64,000 bases of DNA from Zingiber officinale (taxonomy: Eukaryota > Streptophyta > Magnoliopsida > Zingiberales > Zingiberaceae): assembly GCF_018446385.1 (NCBI RefSeq), contig NC_055991.1, forward strand, positions 118,029,794 to 118,093,793, in the 5' to 3' direction. Of the stretch, positions 1 to 13,057 are shown piece after piece. The notes below the pieces were generated by a model that made no database searches, was not told where the DNA came from, and saw only the letters and a list, made by a program, of their open reading frames with translations. Each line of letters begins with the position of its first letter. Positions within the stretch are counted from its first letter, which is position 1. Made by a program: the position numbers and the translations under genes.

Positions 1-1599
1 CCTGCAATGAATTGCAGACATGATTAATGGCATCTTGTATCTACACTCCAGGTTCTGGTAGATAACACCACTAGACATGTTTCAACTAATGAATTAAATA
101 CACCTAAATTGTTCTTAGTTCTAAGAAGACAGTCTACCTTAATGTCCAAGTCTTATTTCCAATCATTACAATTGGGACTACTAAGTCTTTTTCTATAGTA
201 TGACTACTAGGGATTGACAAACATCCTAAGAATCACAAAAACATTTGGTCAAGATCAACTCCTTAAAATCTCCATGAATTTTGTGTATACAAAATCGAAG
301 AGGAGATTTTATTCATTAATTTTATTATCTCGTCAACTTTACTTTATGACGAATAAAATTAATAGTTGATCTGTCTTTGATCAAATATTTGGTCAAAACT
401 CTTTGAATTTAAAATAACATTGATTCCTCAAACAATATTATTTAAATTTACCAACACCTCAAACACCGTGAATTTTGCATGCCACGTTAGTGTGGACGTA
501 TACAAATTCAACATTTGTAAAAGGAGGGTTTTACCCATTAACTATCTTGTCAACGTATCTTTATGACAAATAAAATTATCTCAAACTGTTAATTTTGTAT
601 GCCACGTTAGTGTGGACGTATACAAAATCAATCATTTGTAAGAGGGTTTTAACCCTTTAATTTTATTATCTTGTCAACCTAGTTTTATGACAAATTAATA
701 GTTGGTTTCATTTGGTCACACAAATAATAGCAGTGACTCCGATGGGAGGATACTATTAGATGTGTCTAAGTGTATACCATTACTTGACACTAAGTCCATT
801 AATAAGATTATGCCCCTTCCGTTGGGGAAGATCACACGCTCTTAATTAACTTCCTATAGTCATCCAAAAATGGAAGTCTGTTCTAGTGATCCACAAACAA
901 GCTCATCCGTTATGGAGGAAGGCACTCAGAGCCAACGCGCAAGCTTGTTTGCATCACTTACAAACCAGTAATGGAGACCATGGGATTTATTTAAAAATCC
1001 CTCTCCCACTTAGTTATTTATAAATGAGGAATTTTAACTATGCTAGCCTACTAGTCATGTATACTAACATGCACACACAGCACAATATAAAAGCAATAAA
1101 TAGAAAATCTAATTTTCAACTATTATGGCTTTTATCTCTTGTTGTCCTCCGTGTGTTGTCATCCCAAGCTGCTGCCATATTTGGCCACTGCCACCGGGTC
1201 TAGCTGTCGCATCCATCTTGCTCCTAGTTCCGCTGCGCCTCTGGTCCTTAGAAGGTTCCACGCTTTGCAAGATTCGATCCGCGACATAAATAGAATTTTA
1301 CATTTTGATCCTATATTCCTCGAAGGAATGTACATGTAACTAGATCAAAAATAAAATCCTAATAAAACTAAATACAGCTCCTGCTGTATTTTATAATACA
1401 ATCATGCACACACATATAAATGCCCTTGACATGTCCAAGGGTCCAATCACACACATAATAACTAAAAGCCATAATAGTTGGATCCTGCATCCACAAAGTT
1501 AGCACATCCTACTATTAACCTGCCTAAATTATGTATGGCATGTGCATAATTAAACTAATACCAAATACACAGAGGCAAAACCCTAGCTCTGATACCAAT
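1..1599 (-). mobile_element. Copia internal region, partial (5' untranslated/gag side)
   Basis: This is the part of a third internal region nearest its primer site. It matches 6952-8548 and 13801-15389. I see no open gag frame. Short open stretches here, such as the one around 1139-1339, also occur in the other copies and look fortuitous. The window starts inside the element, so its pol part is not visible. Confidence 0.85.
1586..1597 (-). other. Primer binding site (tRNA-iMet)
   Basis: On the minus strand this reads TGGTATCAGAGC, the standard plant copia primer site complementary to the 3' end of initiator tRNA-Met. It lies 2 bases from the end of the LTR at 1600. Confidence 0.9.
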
Positions 1600-4003
1600 T
1601 GTTGGTTGCTACTCGGAAAACCTAGAGGTTCCACTGTACAAAATTTTGTACAAAGGTCTGAACCTTTTCCTAGCTACCATGTGTTCTTTTAAATTAAATT
1701 TTGGATCGCCTGCGGAACTTAACACGTTTGATCCAAAACTTAATCTATTTGTTCTTTTAGGTTTTGACTTGGATCTCCTGCGGAACTTAACACGTTCGAC
1801 CCAAGTCTCCTTAAGTTATTAATTCCATTAAATATTAATTTCCATAAAAGGTTCCCAGTACTGACGTGGCGAGGCACATGGCCTTCTTGGATATGGGAGC
1901 AACCACCACCGACTAGACAAAACCTTTAATAGAAAGCTAATATTTAATTTCCTAAAATAACTTTAGGTTAACCAAAGAGAACAATCAAATCACAAGGAAA
2001 AGAAAGAAACAAAAGAACACAACTTCGAAAAAACATATTCGAAATTCTAGAACGTAAGCCTCTTGTATTTAGTATTATTTCCATAAATAACTAGCAAGAT
2101 GCGGAAATAGAAATTACTAGTTATACCTTGTAGAAAAACCTCTTGATCTTCTACCGTATTCCTCTTCTAACCTCGGACGTTGTGTGGGCAACGATCTTCC
2201 GAGATGAGAAACCACCAATCACCTTCTTCTCCTCCTAGCTAGGTTCGGCCAACAAAGAGGAAGCTTCACCAAGGAAGAAAAACAAAATACTAACCAAGCT
2301 CCAAGAGATGCTAGCTTTCTCTCCTTCTTCTTCTTCTTCTCCGAGTAGTATCCGACCACCACAAGAGCTCCAATAGAAGGGTAGGGTTCGGCCACCACAA
2401 GAGGAAGAGGAGAGATTGGCCGCCACACCAAGGAACAAAAGAGGGAGAGGAATAATAGATGTTGTGTCTTGTGAAGGCACCTCACCCTTCTTTTATATTC
2501 CTTGGCCTAGGCAAATTAGGAAATTTAATTACAATAAATTTTCCTTAATTTCCTTGACATGATTTAATTGAGAGAAATAAAATAAAATTTCCCAAATTAA
2601 TTTCAAGTGGCCGGCCACATCTTTGGAAAACAAAAGAGGACAAGTTTTAATCAACAATTAAAACTTCCTAATTTGTTTCCGGAAATTTTAAAAAATAAAA
2701 TTTCTCTTTAAAATCTCTTCATGGTTGATAAAAGGAAATTTCTATAATTTTAATTTTATCAACATGTGAATAATTTTTAAAGAAAAAATAAAACATCTCT
2801 CCAATCTTCAAATAAGGAAAGAGATCTAATCTCTTTCTTTAATCTTTTGTAGATCTTTTACAAGAGAGATATTTTAATTTTAATTCTCTTTAAAATATAT
2901 CTTCCACATAATAAAAATTAAAATTAAATTTCTTTTTTAATTTATTTTGGCCGGCCCTACTAGCTTGGGTTCAAGCTAGGGCCGACCACCCAATTTTATA
3001 CCTAGGCCGGCCCTAGCTTGTTCCCAAGCTAGCTTGGCCGGCCCCTATTGGGTGGGTTTAGAAGGTGGGTATAGGTGGGTATAGAACTCTATAAATAAGA
3101 GGCTACGATAGGGACGAGAGGAGGAATTGGTTTTGGTCTCCCGATGAAATTAAGCATCCCGTGTTCGCCCCGAACACACAACTTAATTTCATCAATAATA
3201 ATTCATTCCACTAAAGAACTATTATTGAACTACCGCACCAATCCCAAATTACATTTTGGGCTCCTTCTTATTATGAGTGTGTTAGTCTCCCTGTGTTTAA
3301 GATAACAAATGTCCACTAATTAAGTAAGTTACTGACAACTCACTTAATTAATATCTAGCTCCAAGAGTAGTACCACTCAACTTCATCGTCATGTCGGACT
3401 AAGTCCACCTGCAGGGTTTAACATGACAATCCTTATGAGCTCCTCTTGGGGACATTCTCAACCTAGATCACTAGGACACAGTTTCCTTCTATAATCAACA
3501 ACACACACTATAAGTGATATCATTTCCCAACTTATCGGGCTTATTGATTCATCGAACTAAATCTCACCCATTGATAAATTAAAGAAATAAATATCAAATA
3601 TATGTGCTTGTTATTATATTAGGATTAAGAGCACACACTTCCATAATAACTGAGGTCTTTGTCCCTTTATAAAGTCAGTATAAAAGAAACGACCTCTAAT
3701 GGTCCTACTCAATACACTCTAAGTGTACTAGTGTAATTATATAGTTAAGATAAACTAATACCTAATTACACTACGACCTTCCAATGGTTTGTTCCTTTCC
3801 ATTATGGTCGTGAGCTACTGTTTATAATTTATAAGGTACTGATAACATGATCCTCCGTGTGTGACACCACACACCATGTTATCTACAATATAAATTAATT
3901 GAACAACTTCATTTATCATAAATGTAGACATTTGACCAATGTGATTCTTATTTCTAGATAAATGTTTATACCAAAAGCTAGGCTTTTAGTATACACTCTA
4001 ACA
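1600..4003 (-). repeat. Copia LTR 1 of the array (2404 bp)
   Basis: Bounded by TGTTAG and CCAACA read on the minus strand. It serves as the 3' LTR of the internal region at 4004-8548, whose purine tract abuts it, and as the 5' LTR of the partial internal region at 1-1599. It holds the 51-nt hairpin at 3143-3193 and a block of GGCCGGCC sites alternating with CTAGCTTG/CAAGCTAG stems at about 2950-3050. A 20-bp direct repeat starting CCTGCGGAAC occurs at 1709 and 1777. Confidence 0.92.
3143..3193. repeat. Conserved 51-nt LTR hairpin
   Basis: The outer 12-bp arms GATGAAATTAAG and CTTAATTTCATC enclose inner 7-bp arms GTGTTCG and CGAACAC with a 3-base loop. The same element occurs at 10003-10053, 16942-16992 and 47832-47882. 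The last copy has matching base changes in both outer arms, so pairing is kept. Confidence 0.85.
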
Positions 4004-5985
4004 ATTTCCCACTTATACTAAAAGACTAAGCTGCCATATCTGCTGCCATACATCTGATTCCCAACCCTTCAACATGTCCATCAAAAGCTCTCTCCTTAAG
4101 GACCTTAGTGAAAAGATCTATAGGTCATCATCTGATGCATTCTAGGCAGCAACAACTTCTCCTCGTTTATACGATTTCTCGTATTGGGTGGTACTTGCGC
4201 TCTATTGTGTTTACTTGCCTTTATAGACTTATAGTTTCTTCGAGTTTGCTACTGCACCAATATTATTACAATAAATTATAATAATCTTTGGACAAACCAG
4301 AAATCATATCTAAGTCTATCTTGAGGTTATTGAGTCATTCAGCTTTTATGGCTACCTCAGAGGTTTGCCATATACTAAACTTCTATGATGGAGTCCAGAA
4401 AAACACCTATGCTTATCACTCTTCCATAGTTATGACTTTACCTCCTAAAGTAAACACAAAACCCCGAGGTTGACTTATTATTGTCCCTATCCGATTGGAA
4501 GTCAAAATCCATGCAACCCACAAGGACCAAATTAACTGCCTTGTAAGCTAGCATATAATCTCTAGTGCATCTAAGGTACTTCAATATATGCTTTACTGCA
4601 GTCCACTGTCCTTGTCCAGAGTTACTTTGATATCTGTCAACTATGCCCTTGGCAAAACAGATTTCTTATCTCGTGCATAGCATTCATTAGGCTTCCGACA
4701 GCCGAAGCATAAAGAACTGCCTTTATTTCCTTTATCTCCTTTAATGTCTACAGAGACATATCTTTAGATAAAGTTACTCCATCCTGAAAAGGTAAGAAAC
4801 CTTTCTTGGAGTTTTGCATGCTTTAAAACGAGCAAGGATTTTTCCGATGTATGAAGCTTGGGATAAGTAAAATATTCTTTTCTTGCGATCCCTTATTACT
4901 TTGATCTCAAGAATATATACATTCTCCCAAGTCCTTTATATCTAATTATTTGGACAACCATACCCTTACTTCTGACAACATTTTGATATTGTTTCCAACT
5001 ACCAAAAATGTTGTCTACGTATAGTACAAGAAATACCACCACGCTTCCATCACACCTTTTGTATACACAAGACTTATCCGGTTACTAAATAAATCCATAG
5101 GTCTGAATTACTTTGATAAACCGGATGTTCCAAGACCTTGAAGCTTTGCCTCAGTCCATAGACTGATTGAGCTTTACACAAGATGCTCTTAGCCCTTTGC
5201 AATGAACCCTTCTGGTTGCTTTATATGGATGCTTTCTTCAAAACTTCCATTAAGGAATGTTGTCTTGACATCCACTTGCCAAATAGATAAAAGAATCCGG
5301 ATAGACTTAAGCATGGCTACCAGTGAAAAAAGTTTCCTTTTTCATCAAGCCTTGCTTTGAAGATTTCAACCTTCCTGTCTATCCCTCTTTTCCTATTATA
5401 GACCTTTTACACCCAAAGGCTTTTACACCACTTGGTGGTTCTACAAGCTTCCAGATTTTATTAGAATACATATATTCTAATTCTATTATTCATTACACTT
5501 TGCCAAGATGCTGCATATTTATCTTGGAGTGCTTCGTCATATGTCCGGAGATCAGGTTCATGTCCTTTAGGGATCGAGTTCAAAAACTCTCCTAAAACAT
5601 GAATCTTTTAAGGTTGCTTAACAACCCTCCTACTACGACAAGGCATTTTCTGCAATTGTGTATCATTTGTGATACGTGTTGCAGTTTTCTTGTGGTATCT
5701 CATCTTGTACAGATGGTACTAGATTAGACATGTCTTTTATTATTTCCTTTAAGAACAAATTTACTTATGAGCACGTGGTTCATTATATAGTCCTTTTAAA
5801 ATCATTCATTGATGCTAACAATGACCTTCTGATTTTAAAGACTATAAACCTACTTTTTGTTTATCTAGGATAACTTACAAACAAGTGAACTACTATCCAA
5901 CTTATCATTATCTCTCTTTAACATATGTCTTGGATTACCCGAATCCGAATATGCTTCAAAATAGGCTTACACCTATTCAGCAATT

Positions 5986-6207
5986 CTATATGAGTAGAGA
6001 GTTATGACTTTGGAAGGTACTACGTTCACTTCCGTTTCCAGAGCATATCCTTAAAACAAATTTGGTAAAATAACTCATCATCAATCTACTTATTTCCATA
6101 AGAGTCCTATACCTTCTTTCTACTACACCATTCTGTAGAGGTGTACCAGGTGCAGTTAGTTTGGATTGAATCTCTACTTCTGATAAGTGACTCCTAAATT
6201 CTCCCAA
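5986..6207 (-). pseudogene. Copia integrase fragment (copy A)
   Basis: This is the longest open piece of the decayed pol in this unit. It carries the conserved copia integrase stretch TPLQNGVVERRYRTLMEISR, which includes the Glu of the DDE triad, followed by MMSY and then out-of-frame sequence. An identical piece lies at 12836-13057 in the next unit. Confidence 0.85.
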
Positions 6208-8534
6208 GAGGTACTTGCCACAATGTTCTTACCATAGTGACTTTTACTTTAACATTTCTCCGCATCAGCCTTGTACTATTTGAACTAATCAAAGTACTTA
6301 GTCTTGCGGTACATTAAGTAAATTTATTTGTATCTTGAATAGTTGTCTATAAATTAGACAAAATATTCAATACTACCTCTTGTCTGGATAGTCATAGGAT
6401 CACACAAATCAGAATGAACCGATTTCAACATATCTTTGACTCCATACCCCTTGGACTTAAAAGCTTCTTGGTTATTTTTCTTCCAAGTAAGACTCGCGGG
6501 TTGGAAAGATTTCCACTACCAATGAACCCAAAAGTTCATCAGCTATCAATGAATCCTACTCAAGTATAACCTAGCTTTAGATGCCAAAGATATAATTGGT
6601 TCATTTCCGAAGGTTGCTTTCTCTTAAAATTAGAAGATGTGTTATTAATTTCCATTTGTTGCATCGTGGGAGTTATTGGATTATAAATTGTCAACCATCA
6701 TACCAGAATAGATAACTTTCCTATTTTTCTTGATAACAACTTTGTTATCAAAATAGACATAATATCTATAATAGTTTAGAAACTGAAATCAGGTTCTTTC
6801 TAAACTTGGTACGTAAAGACAATTACTTAAAATCCATATTTTATTTTTATCAAAGGATAAACATCTCCCACTGCAACAGTTACCACTTTTACAGTAGTGC
6901 CTATGTGGACGGTGATTTACCTTTCATTTAGTTGTCGGGTTTCCTGGAACCCTGCAATGAATTGCAGACATGATTAATGGCATCTTGTATCTACACTCCA
7001 GGTTCTGGTAGATAACACCACTAGACATGTTTCAACTAATGAATTAAATACACCTAAATTGTTCTTAGTTCTAAGAAGACAGTCTACCTTAATGTCCAAG
7101 TCTTATTTCCAATCATTACAATTGGGACTACTAAGTCTTTTTCTATAGTATGACTACTAGGGATTGACAAACATCCTAAGAATCACAAAAACATTTGGTC
7201 AAGATCAACTCCTTAAAATCTCCATGAATTTTGTGTATACAAAATCGAAGAGGAGATTTTATTCATTAATTTTATTATCTCGTCAACTTTACTTTATGAC
7301 GAATAAAATTAATAGTTGATCTGTCTTTGATCAAATATTTGGTCAAAACTCTTTGAATTTAAAATAACATTGATTCCTCAAACAATATTATTTAAATTCA
7401 CCAACACCTCAAACACCGTGAATTTTGCATGCCACGTTAGTGTTGACGTATACAAATTCAACATTTGTAAAAGGAGGGTTTTACCCACTAACTATCTTGT
7501 CAACGTATCTTTATGACAAATAAAATTATCTCAAACACCGTCAATTTTGTATGCCACGTTAGTGTGGACGTATACAAAATCAATCATTTGTAAGAGGGGT
7601 TTTAACCCTTTAATTTTATTATCTTGTCAACCTAGTTTTATGACAAATTAATAGTTGGTTTCATTTGGTCACACAAATAATAGCAGTGACTCCGATGGGG
7701 AGGATACTATTAGATGTGTCTAAGTGTATACCATTACTTGACACTAAGTCCATTAATAAGATTATGCCTCTTCCGTTGGGGAAGATCACACGCTCTTAAT
7801 TAACTTCCTATAGTCATCCAAAAATGGAAGTCTGTTCTAGTGATCCACAAACAAGCTCATCCGTTATGGAGGAAGGCACTCGAGCCAACGCGAGCTTGTT
7901 TGCATCACTTACAAACCAGTAATGGAGACCATGGGATTTATTTAAAATCCCTCTCCCACTTAGTTATTTATAAACGAGAAATTTTAACTATGCTAGCCTA
8001 CTAGTCATGTATACTAATATGCACACACAGCACAATATAAAAGCAATAAATAGAAAATCTAATTTTCAACTATTATGGCTTTTATCTCTAGTTGTCCTCC
8101 GTGTGTTGTCATCCCAAGCTGCTGCCATATTTGACCACCGCCACCGGGTCTAGCTGTCGCATCCATCTTGCTCCTTGTTCCGCTGCGCCTCTGGTCCTTA
8201 GAAGGTTCCACGCTTTGCAAGATTCGATCCGCGACATAAATAGAATTTTACATTTTGATCCTATATTCCATAAAAGGAATGTACATGTATCTAGATCAAA
8301 AATAAAATCCTAATAAAACTAAATACAGCTCCTGCTGTATTTTAATACAATCATGCACACACATATAAATGCCCTTGACATGTCCAAGGGTCCAATCACA
8401 CACATAATAACTAAAAGTCATAATAGTTGGATCCTGCATCCACAAAGTTAGCACATCCTACTATTATCCTGCCTAAATTATGTATGGCATGTGCATAATT
8501 AAACTAATACCAAATACACAGAGGCAAAACCCTA

Positions 8535-8546
8535 GCTCTGATACCA
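8535..8546 (-). other. Primer binding site (tRNA-iMet)
   Basis: Second copy of the TGGTATCAGAGC site on the minus strand, 2 bases from the LTR edge at 8549. It marks the 5' end of internal region A. Confidence 0.9.
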
Positions 8547-8548
8547 AT

Positions 8549-10863
8549 TGTTGGTTGCTACTCGGAAAACCTATAGGTTCCACTGTACAAAAATTTTGTA
8601 CAAAGGTCTGAACCTTTTCCTAGCTACCATGTGTTCTTTTAAATTAAATTTTGGATCGCCTGCGGAACTTAACACGTTCGACCCAAGTCTCCTTAAGTTA
8701 TTAATTCCATTAAATATTAATTTCCATAAAAGGTTCCCAGTACTGACGTGGCGAGGCACATGGCCTTCTTGGATATGGGAGCAACCACCACCGACTAGAC
8801 AAAATCTTTAATAGAAAGCTAATATTTAATTTCCTAAAATAACTTTAGATTAACCAAAGAGAACAATCAAATCACAAGGAAAAGAAAGAAACAAAAGAAC
8901 ACAACTTCGAAAAAACATATTCGAAATTCTAGAACGTAAGCCTCTTGTATTTGGTATTATTTCCATAAATAACTAGCATGATGCGGAAATAGAAATTACT
9001 AGTTATACCTTGTAGAAAAACCTCTTGATCTTCTACCGTATTCCTCTTCTAACCTCGGACGTTGTGTGGCAACGATCTCCGAGACGAGAAACCACCAATC
9101 ACCTTCTTCTCCTCCTAGCTAGGTTCGGCCAACAAAGAGGAAGCTTCACCAAGGAAGAAAACAAAATACTAACCAAGCTCCAAAGATGCTAGCTTTCTCT
9201 CCTTCTTCTTCTTCTTCTCCGAGTAGTATCACCACCACAAGAGCTCCAATAGAAGGGTAGGTTCGGCCACCACAAGAGGAAGAGAGGGAGAGATTGGCCG
9301 CCACACCAAGGAACAAAAGAGGGAGAGGAATAATAGATGTTGTGTCTTGTGAAGGCACACTCACCCTTCTTTATATTCCTTGGCCTAGGTAAATTAGGAA
9401 ATTTAATTACAATAAATTTTCCTTAATTTCCTTGACATGATTTAATTGAGAGAAATAAAATAAAATTTCCCAAATTAATTTCAAGTGGCCGGCCATCATT
9501 GGATAACAAAAGAGGACAAGTTTTAATCAACAATTAAAACTTCCTAATTTGTTTCCGGAAATTTTAAAAAATAAAATTTCTCTTTAAAATCTCTTCATGG
9601 TTGATAAAAGGAAATTTCTATAATTTTAATTTTATCAACATGTGAATAATTTTTAAACAAAAAATAAAACATCTCTCCAATCTACAAATAAGGAAAGAGA
9701 TCTAATCTCTTTCTTTAATCTTTTGTAGATCTTTTACAAGAGAGATATTTTAATTTTAATTCTCTTTAAAATATATCTTCCACATAATAAAAATTAAAAT
9801 TAAATTTCTTTTTTAATTTATTTTGGCCGGCCCTACTAGCTTGGGTTCAAGCTATTATACCTAGGCCGGCCCTAGCTTGTTCCCAAGCTAGCTTGGCCGG
9901 CCCCTATTGGGTGGGTTTAGAAGGTGGGTATAGGTGGGTATAGAACTCTATAAATAAGAGGCTACGATAGGGACCGAGAGGAGGAATTGGTTTTGGTCTC
10001 CCGATGAAATTAAGCATCCCGTGTTCGCCCCGAACACACAACTTAATTTCATCAATAATAATTCATTCCACTAAAGAACTATTATTGAACTACCGCACCA
10101 ATCCCAAATTACATTTTGGGCTCCTTCTTATTATGAGTATGTTAGTCTCCCTGTGTTTAAGATAACAAATGTCCACTAATTAAGTAAGTTACTGACAACT
10201 CACTTAATTAATATCTAGCTCCAAGAGTAGTACCACTCAACTTCATCGTCATGTCGGACTAAGTCCACCTGCAGGGTTTAACATGACAATCCTTATGAGC
10301 TCCTCTTGGGGACATTCTCAACCTAGATCACTAGGACACAGTTTCCTTCTATAATCAACAACACACACTATAAGTGATATCATTTCCCAACTTATCGGGC
10401 TTATTGATTCATCGAACTAAATCTCACCCATTGATAAATTAAAGAAATAAATATCAAATATATGTGCTTGTTATTATATTAGGATTAAGAGCACACACTT
10501 CCATAATAACTGAGGTCTTTGTTTCTTTATAAAGTCAGTATAAAAGAAACGACCTCTAATGGTCCTACTCAATACACTCTAAGTGTACTAGTGTAATTAT
10601 ATAGTTAAGATAAACTAATACCTAATTACACTACGACCTTCCAATGGTTTGTTCCTTTCCATTATGGTCGTGAGCTACTGTTTATAATTTATAAGGTACT
10701 GATAACATGATCTTCTGTGTGTGACACCACACACCATGTTATCTACAATATAAATTAATTGAACAACTTCATTTATCATAAATGTAGACATTTGACCAAT
10801 GTGATTCTTATTTCTAGATAAATGTTTATACCAAAAGCTAGGCTTTTAGTATACACTCTAACA
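8549..10863 (-). repeat. Copia LTR 2 of the array (2315 bp)
   Basis: It has the same ends as LTRs 1 and 3 but is 89-98 bp shorter. One loss is exactly the span between the two CCTGCGGAAC... direct repeats, leaving a single copy near 8656. Another removes part of the GGCCGGCC/CTAGCTTG block near 9850. It is shared by internal regions A and B. Confidence 0.92.
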
Positions 10864-12835
10864 ATCTCCCACTTATACTAAAAGACTAAGCTGCCATATC
10901 TGCTGCCATACATCTGATTCCCAACCCTTCAACATGTCCATCAAAAGCTCTCTCCTTAAGGACCTTAGTGAAAAGATCTATAGGTCATCATCTGATGCAT
11001 TCTAGGCAGCAACAACTTCTCCTCGTTTATACGATTTCTCGTATTGGGTGGTACTTGCGCTCTATTGTGTTTACTTGCCTTTATAGACTTATGGTTTCTT
11101 CGAGTTTGCTACTGCACCAATATTATTACAATAAATTATAATAATCTTTGGACAAACCAGAAATCATATCTAAGTCTATCTTGAGGTTATTGAGTCATTC
11201 AGCTTTTATGGCTACCTCAGAGGCTTGCCATATACTAAACTTCTATGGTGGAGTCCAGAAAAACACCTATGCTTATCACTCTTCCATAGTTATGACTTTA
11301 CCTCCTAAAGTAAACACAAAACCCCGAGGTTGACTTATTATTGTCCCTATCCGATTGGAAGTCAAAATCCATGCAACCCACAAGGACCAAATTAACTGCC
11401 TTGTAAGCTAGCATATAATCTCTAGTGCATCTAAGGTACTTCAATATATGCTTTACTGCAGTCCACTGTCCTTGTCCAGAGTTACTTTGATATCTGCCAA
11501 CTATGCCCTTGGCAAAACAGATTTCTTATCTCGTGCATAGCATTCATTAGGCTTCCGACAAGCGAATTGCCTTTATTTCCTTTATCTCCTTTAATGTCTA
11601 CAGAGACATATCTTTAGATAAAGTTACTCCATCCTGAAAAGGTAAGAAACCTTTCTTGGAGTTTTGCATGCTTTAAAACGAGCAAGGATTTTTCCGATGT
11701 ATGAAGCTTGGGATAAGTAAAATATTCTTTTCTTGCGATCCCTTATTACTTTGATCTCAAGAATATATACATTCTCCCAAGTCCTTTATATCTAATTATT
11801 TGGACAACCATACCCTTACTTCTGACAACATTTTGATATTGTTTCCAACTACCAAAAATGTTGTCTACGTATAGTACAAGAAATACCACCACGCTTCCAT
11901 CACACCTTTTGTATACACAAGACTTATCCGGTTACTAAATAAATCCATAGGTCTGAATTACTTTGATAAACCGGATGTTCCAAAACCTTGAAGCTTTGCC
12001 TCAGTCCATAGACTGATTGAGCTTTACACAAGATGCTCTTAGCCCTTTGCAATGAACCCTTCTGGTTGCTTTATATGGATGCTTTCTTCAAGACTTCCAT
12101 TAAGGAATGTTGTCTTGACATCCACTTGCCAAATAGATAAAAGAATCCGGATAGACTTAAGCATGGCTACCAGTGAAAAAAGTTTCCTTTTTCATCAAGC
12201 CTTGGTTTGAAGATTTCAACCTTCCTGTCTATCCCTCTTTTCCTATTATAGACCTTTTACACCCAAAGGCTTTTACACCACTTGGTGGTTCTACAAGCTT
12301 CCAGATTTTATTAGAATACATATATTCTAATTCTATTATTCATTACACTTTGCCAAGATGCTGCATATTTATCTTGGAGTGGTTCGTCATATGTCCGGAG
12401 ATCAGGTTCATGTCCTTTAGGGATCGAGTTCAAAAACTCTCCTAAAACATGAATCTTTTAAGGTTGCTTAACAACCCTCCTACTACGACAAGGCATTTTC
12501 TGCAATTGTGTATCATTTGTGATACGTGTTGCAGTTTTCTTGTGGTATCTCATCTTGTACAGATGGTACTAGATTAGACATGTCTTTTATTATTTCCTTT
12601 AAGAACAAATTTACTTATGAGCACGTGGTTCATTATATAGTCCTTTTAAAATCATTCATTGATGCTAACAATGACCTTCTGATTTTAAAGACTATAAACC
12701 TACTTTTTGTTTATCTAGGATAACTTACAAACAAGTGAACTACTATCCAACTTATCATTATCTCTCTTTAACATATGTGCTGGATTACCCGAATCCGAAT
12801 ATGCTTCAAAATAGGCTTACACCTATTCAGCAATT

Positions 12836-13057
12836 CTATATGAGTAGAGAGTTATGACTTTGGAAGGTACTACGTTCACTTCCGTTTCCAGAGCATATCC
12901 TTAAAACAAATTTGGTAAAATAACTCATCATCAATCTACTTATTTCCATAAGAGTCCTATACCTTCTTTCTACTACACCATTCTGTAGAGGTGTACCAGG
13001 TGCAGTTAGTTTGGATTGAATCTCTACTTCTGATAAGTGACTCCTAAATTCTCCCAA
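12836..13057 (-). pseudogene. Copia integrase fragment (copy B)
   Basis: Same translated sequence as the fragment at 5986-6207, carrying the GTPLQNGVVERRYRTLMEI integrase motif. It is bounded by the same stops, which shows that the inactivating lesions are shared between units. Confidence 0.85.

Larger units (their letters stand above)
4004..8548 (-). pseudogene. Copia internal region A with degenerate gag-pol
   Basis: Fragments of pol can be read on the minus strand in copia order. A protease/gag-pre-integrase stretch lies near 6560-6950. The integrase core is near 6500-5990 (remnant of SIEYFV..FIDNYSRY, then GTPLQNGVVERRYRTLMEI with the catalytic Glu region). The RT is near 5250-4800; the YVDD box at about 5010-5030 reads LYVDN. 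An RNase H-like stretch reads DFDFQSDRDNNKSTSGF near 4480-4540. Many stops and frameshifts interrupt it, so it cannot encode an active polyprotein. The purine tract AAGTGGGAAAT abuts the LTR at 4003. I could not recognise gag between about 7000 and 8530. Confidence 0.85.

Noticed and set aside
1139-1339. Open frame on the plus strand, also at 8092-8313
   Set aside because: It lies antisense in the copia leader, starts at a non-ATG codon, recurs only because the element is duplicated, and has no recognisable domain.
2219-2485. Leu/Glu-rich open frames in LTR1, and the related frame at 48560-48982 in the solo LTR
   Set aside because: Low-complexity translation of GGAGAAGAAGAAG-type repeats. 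Length and frame differ between copies of the LTR.
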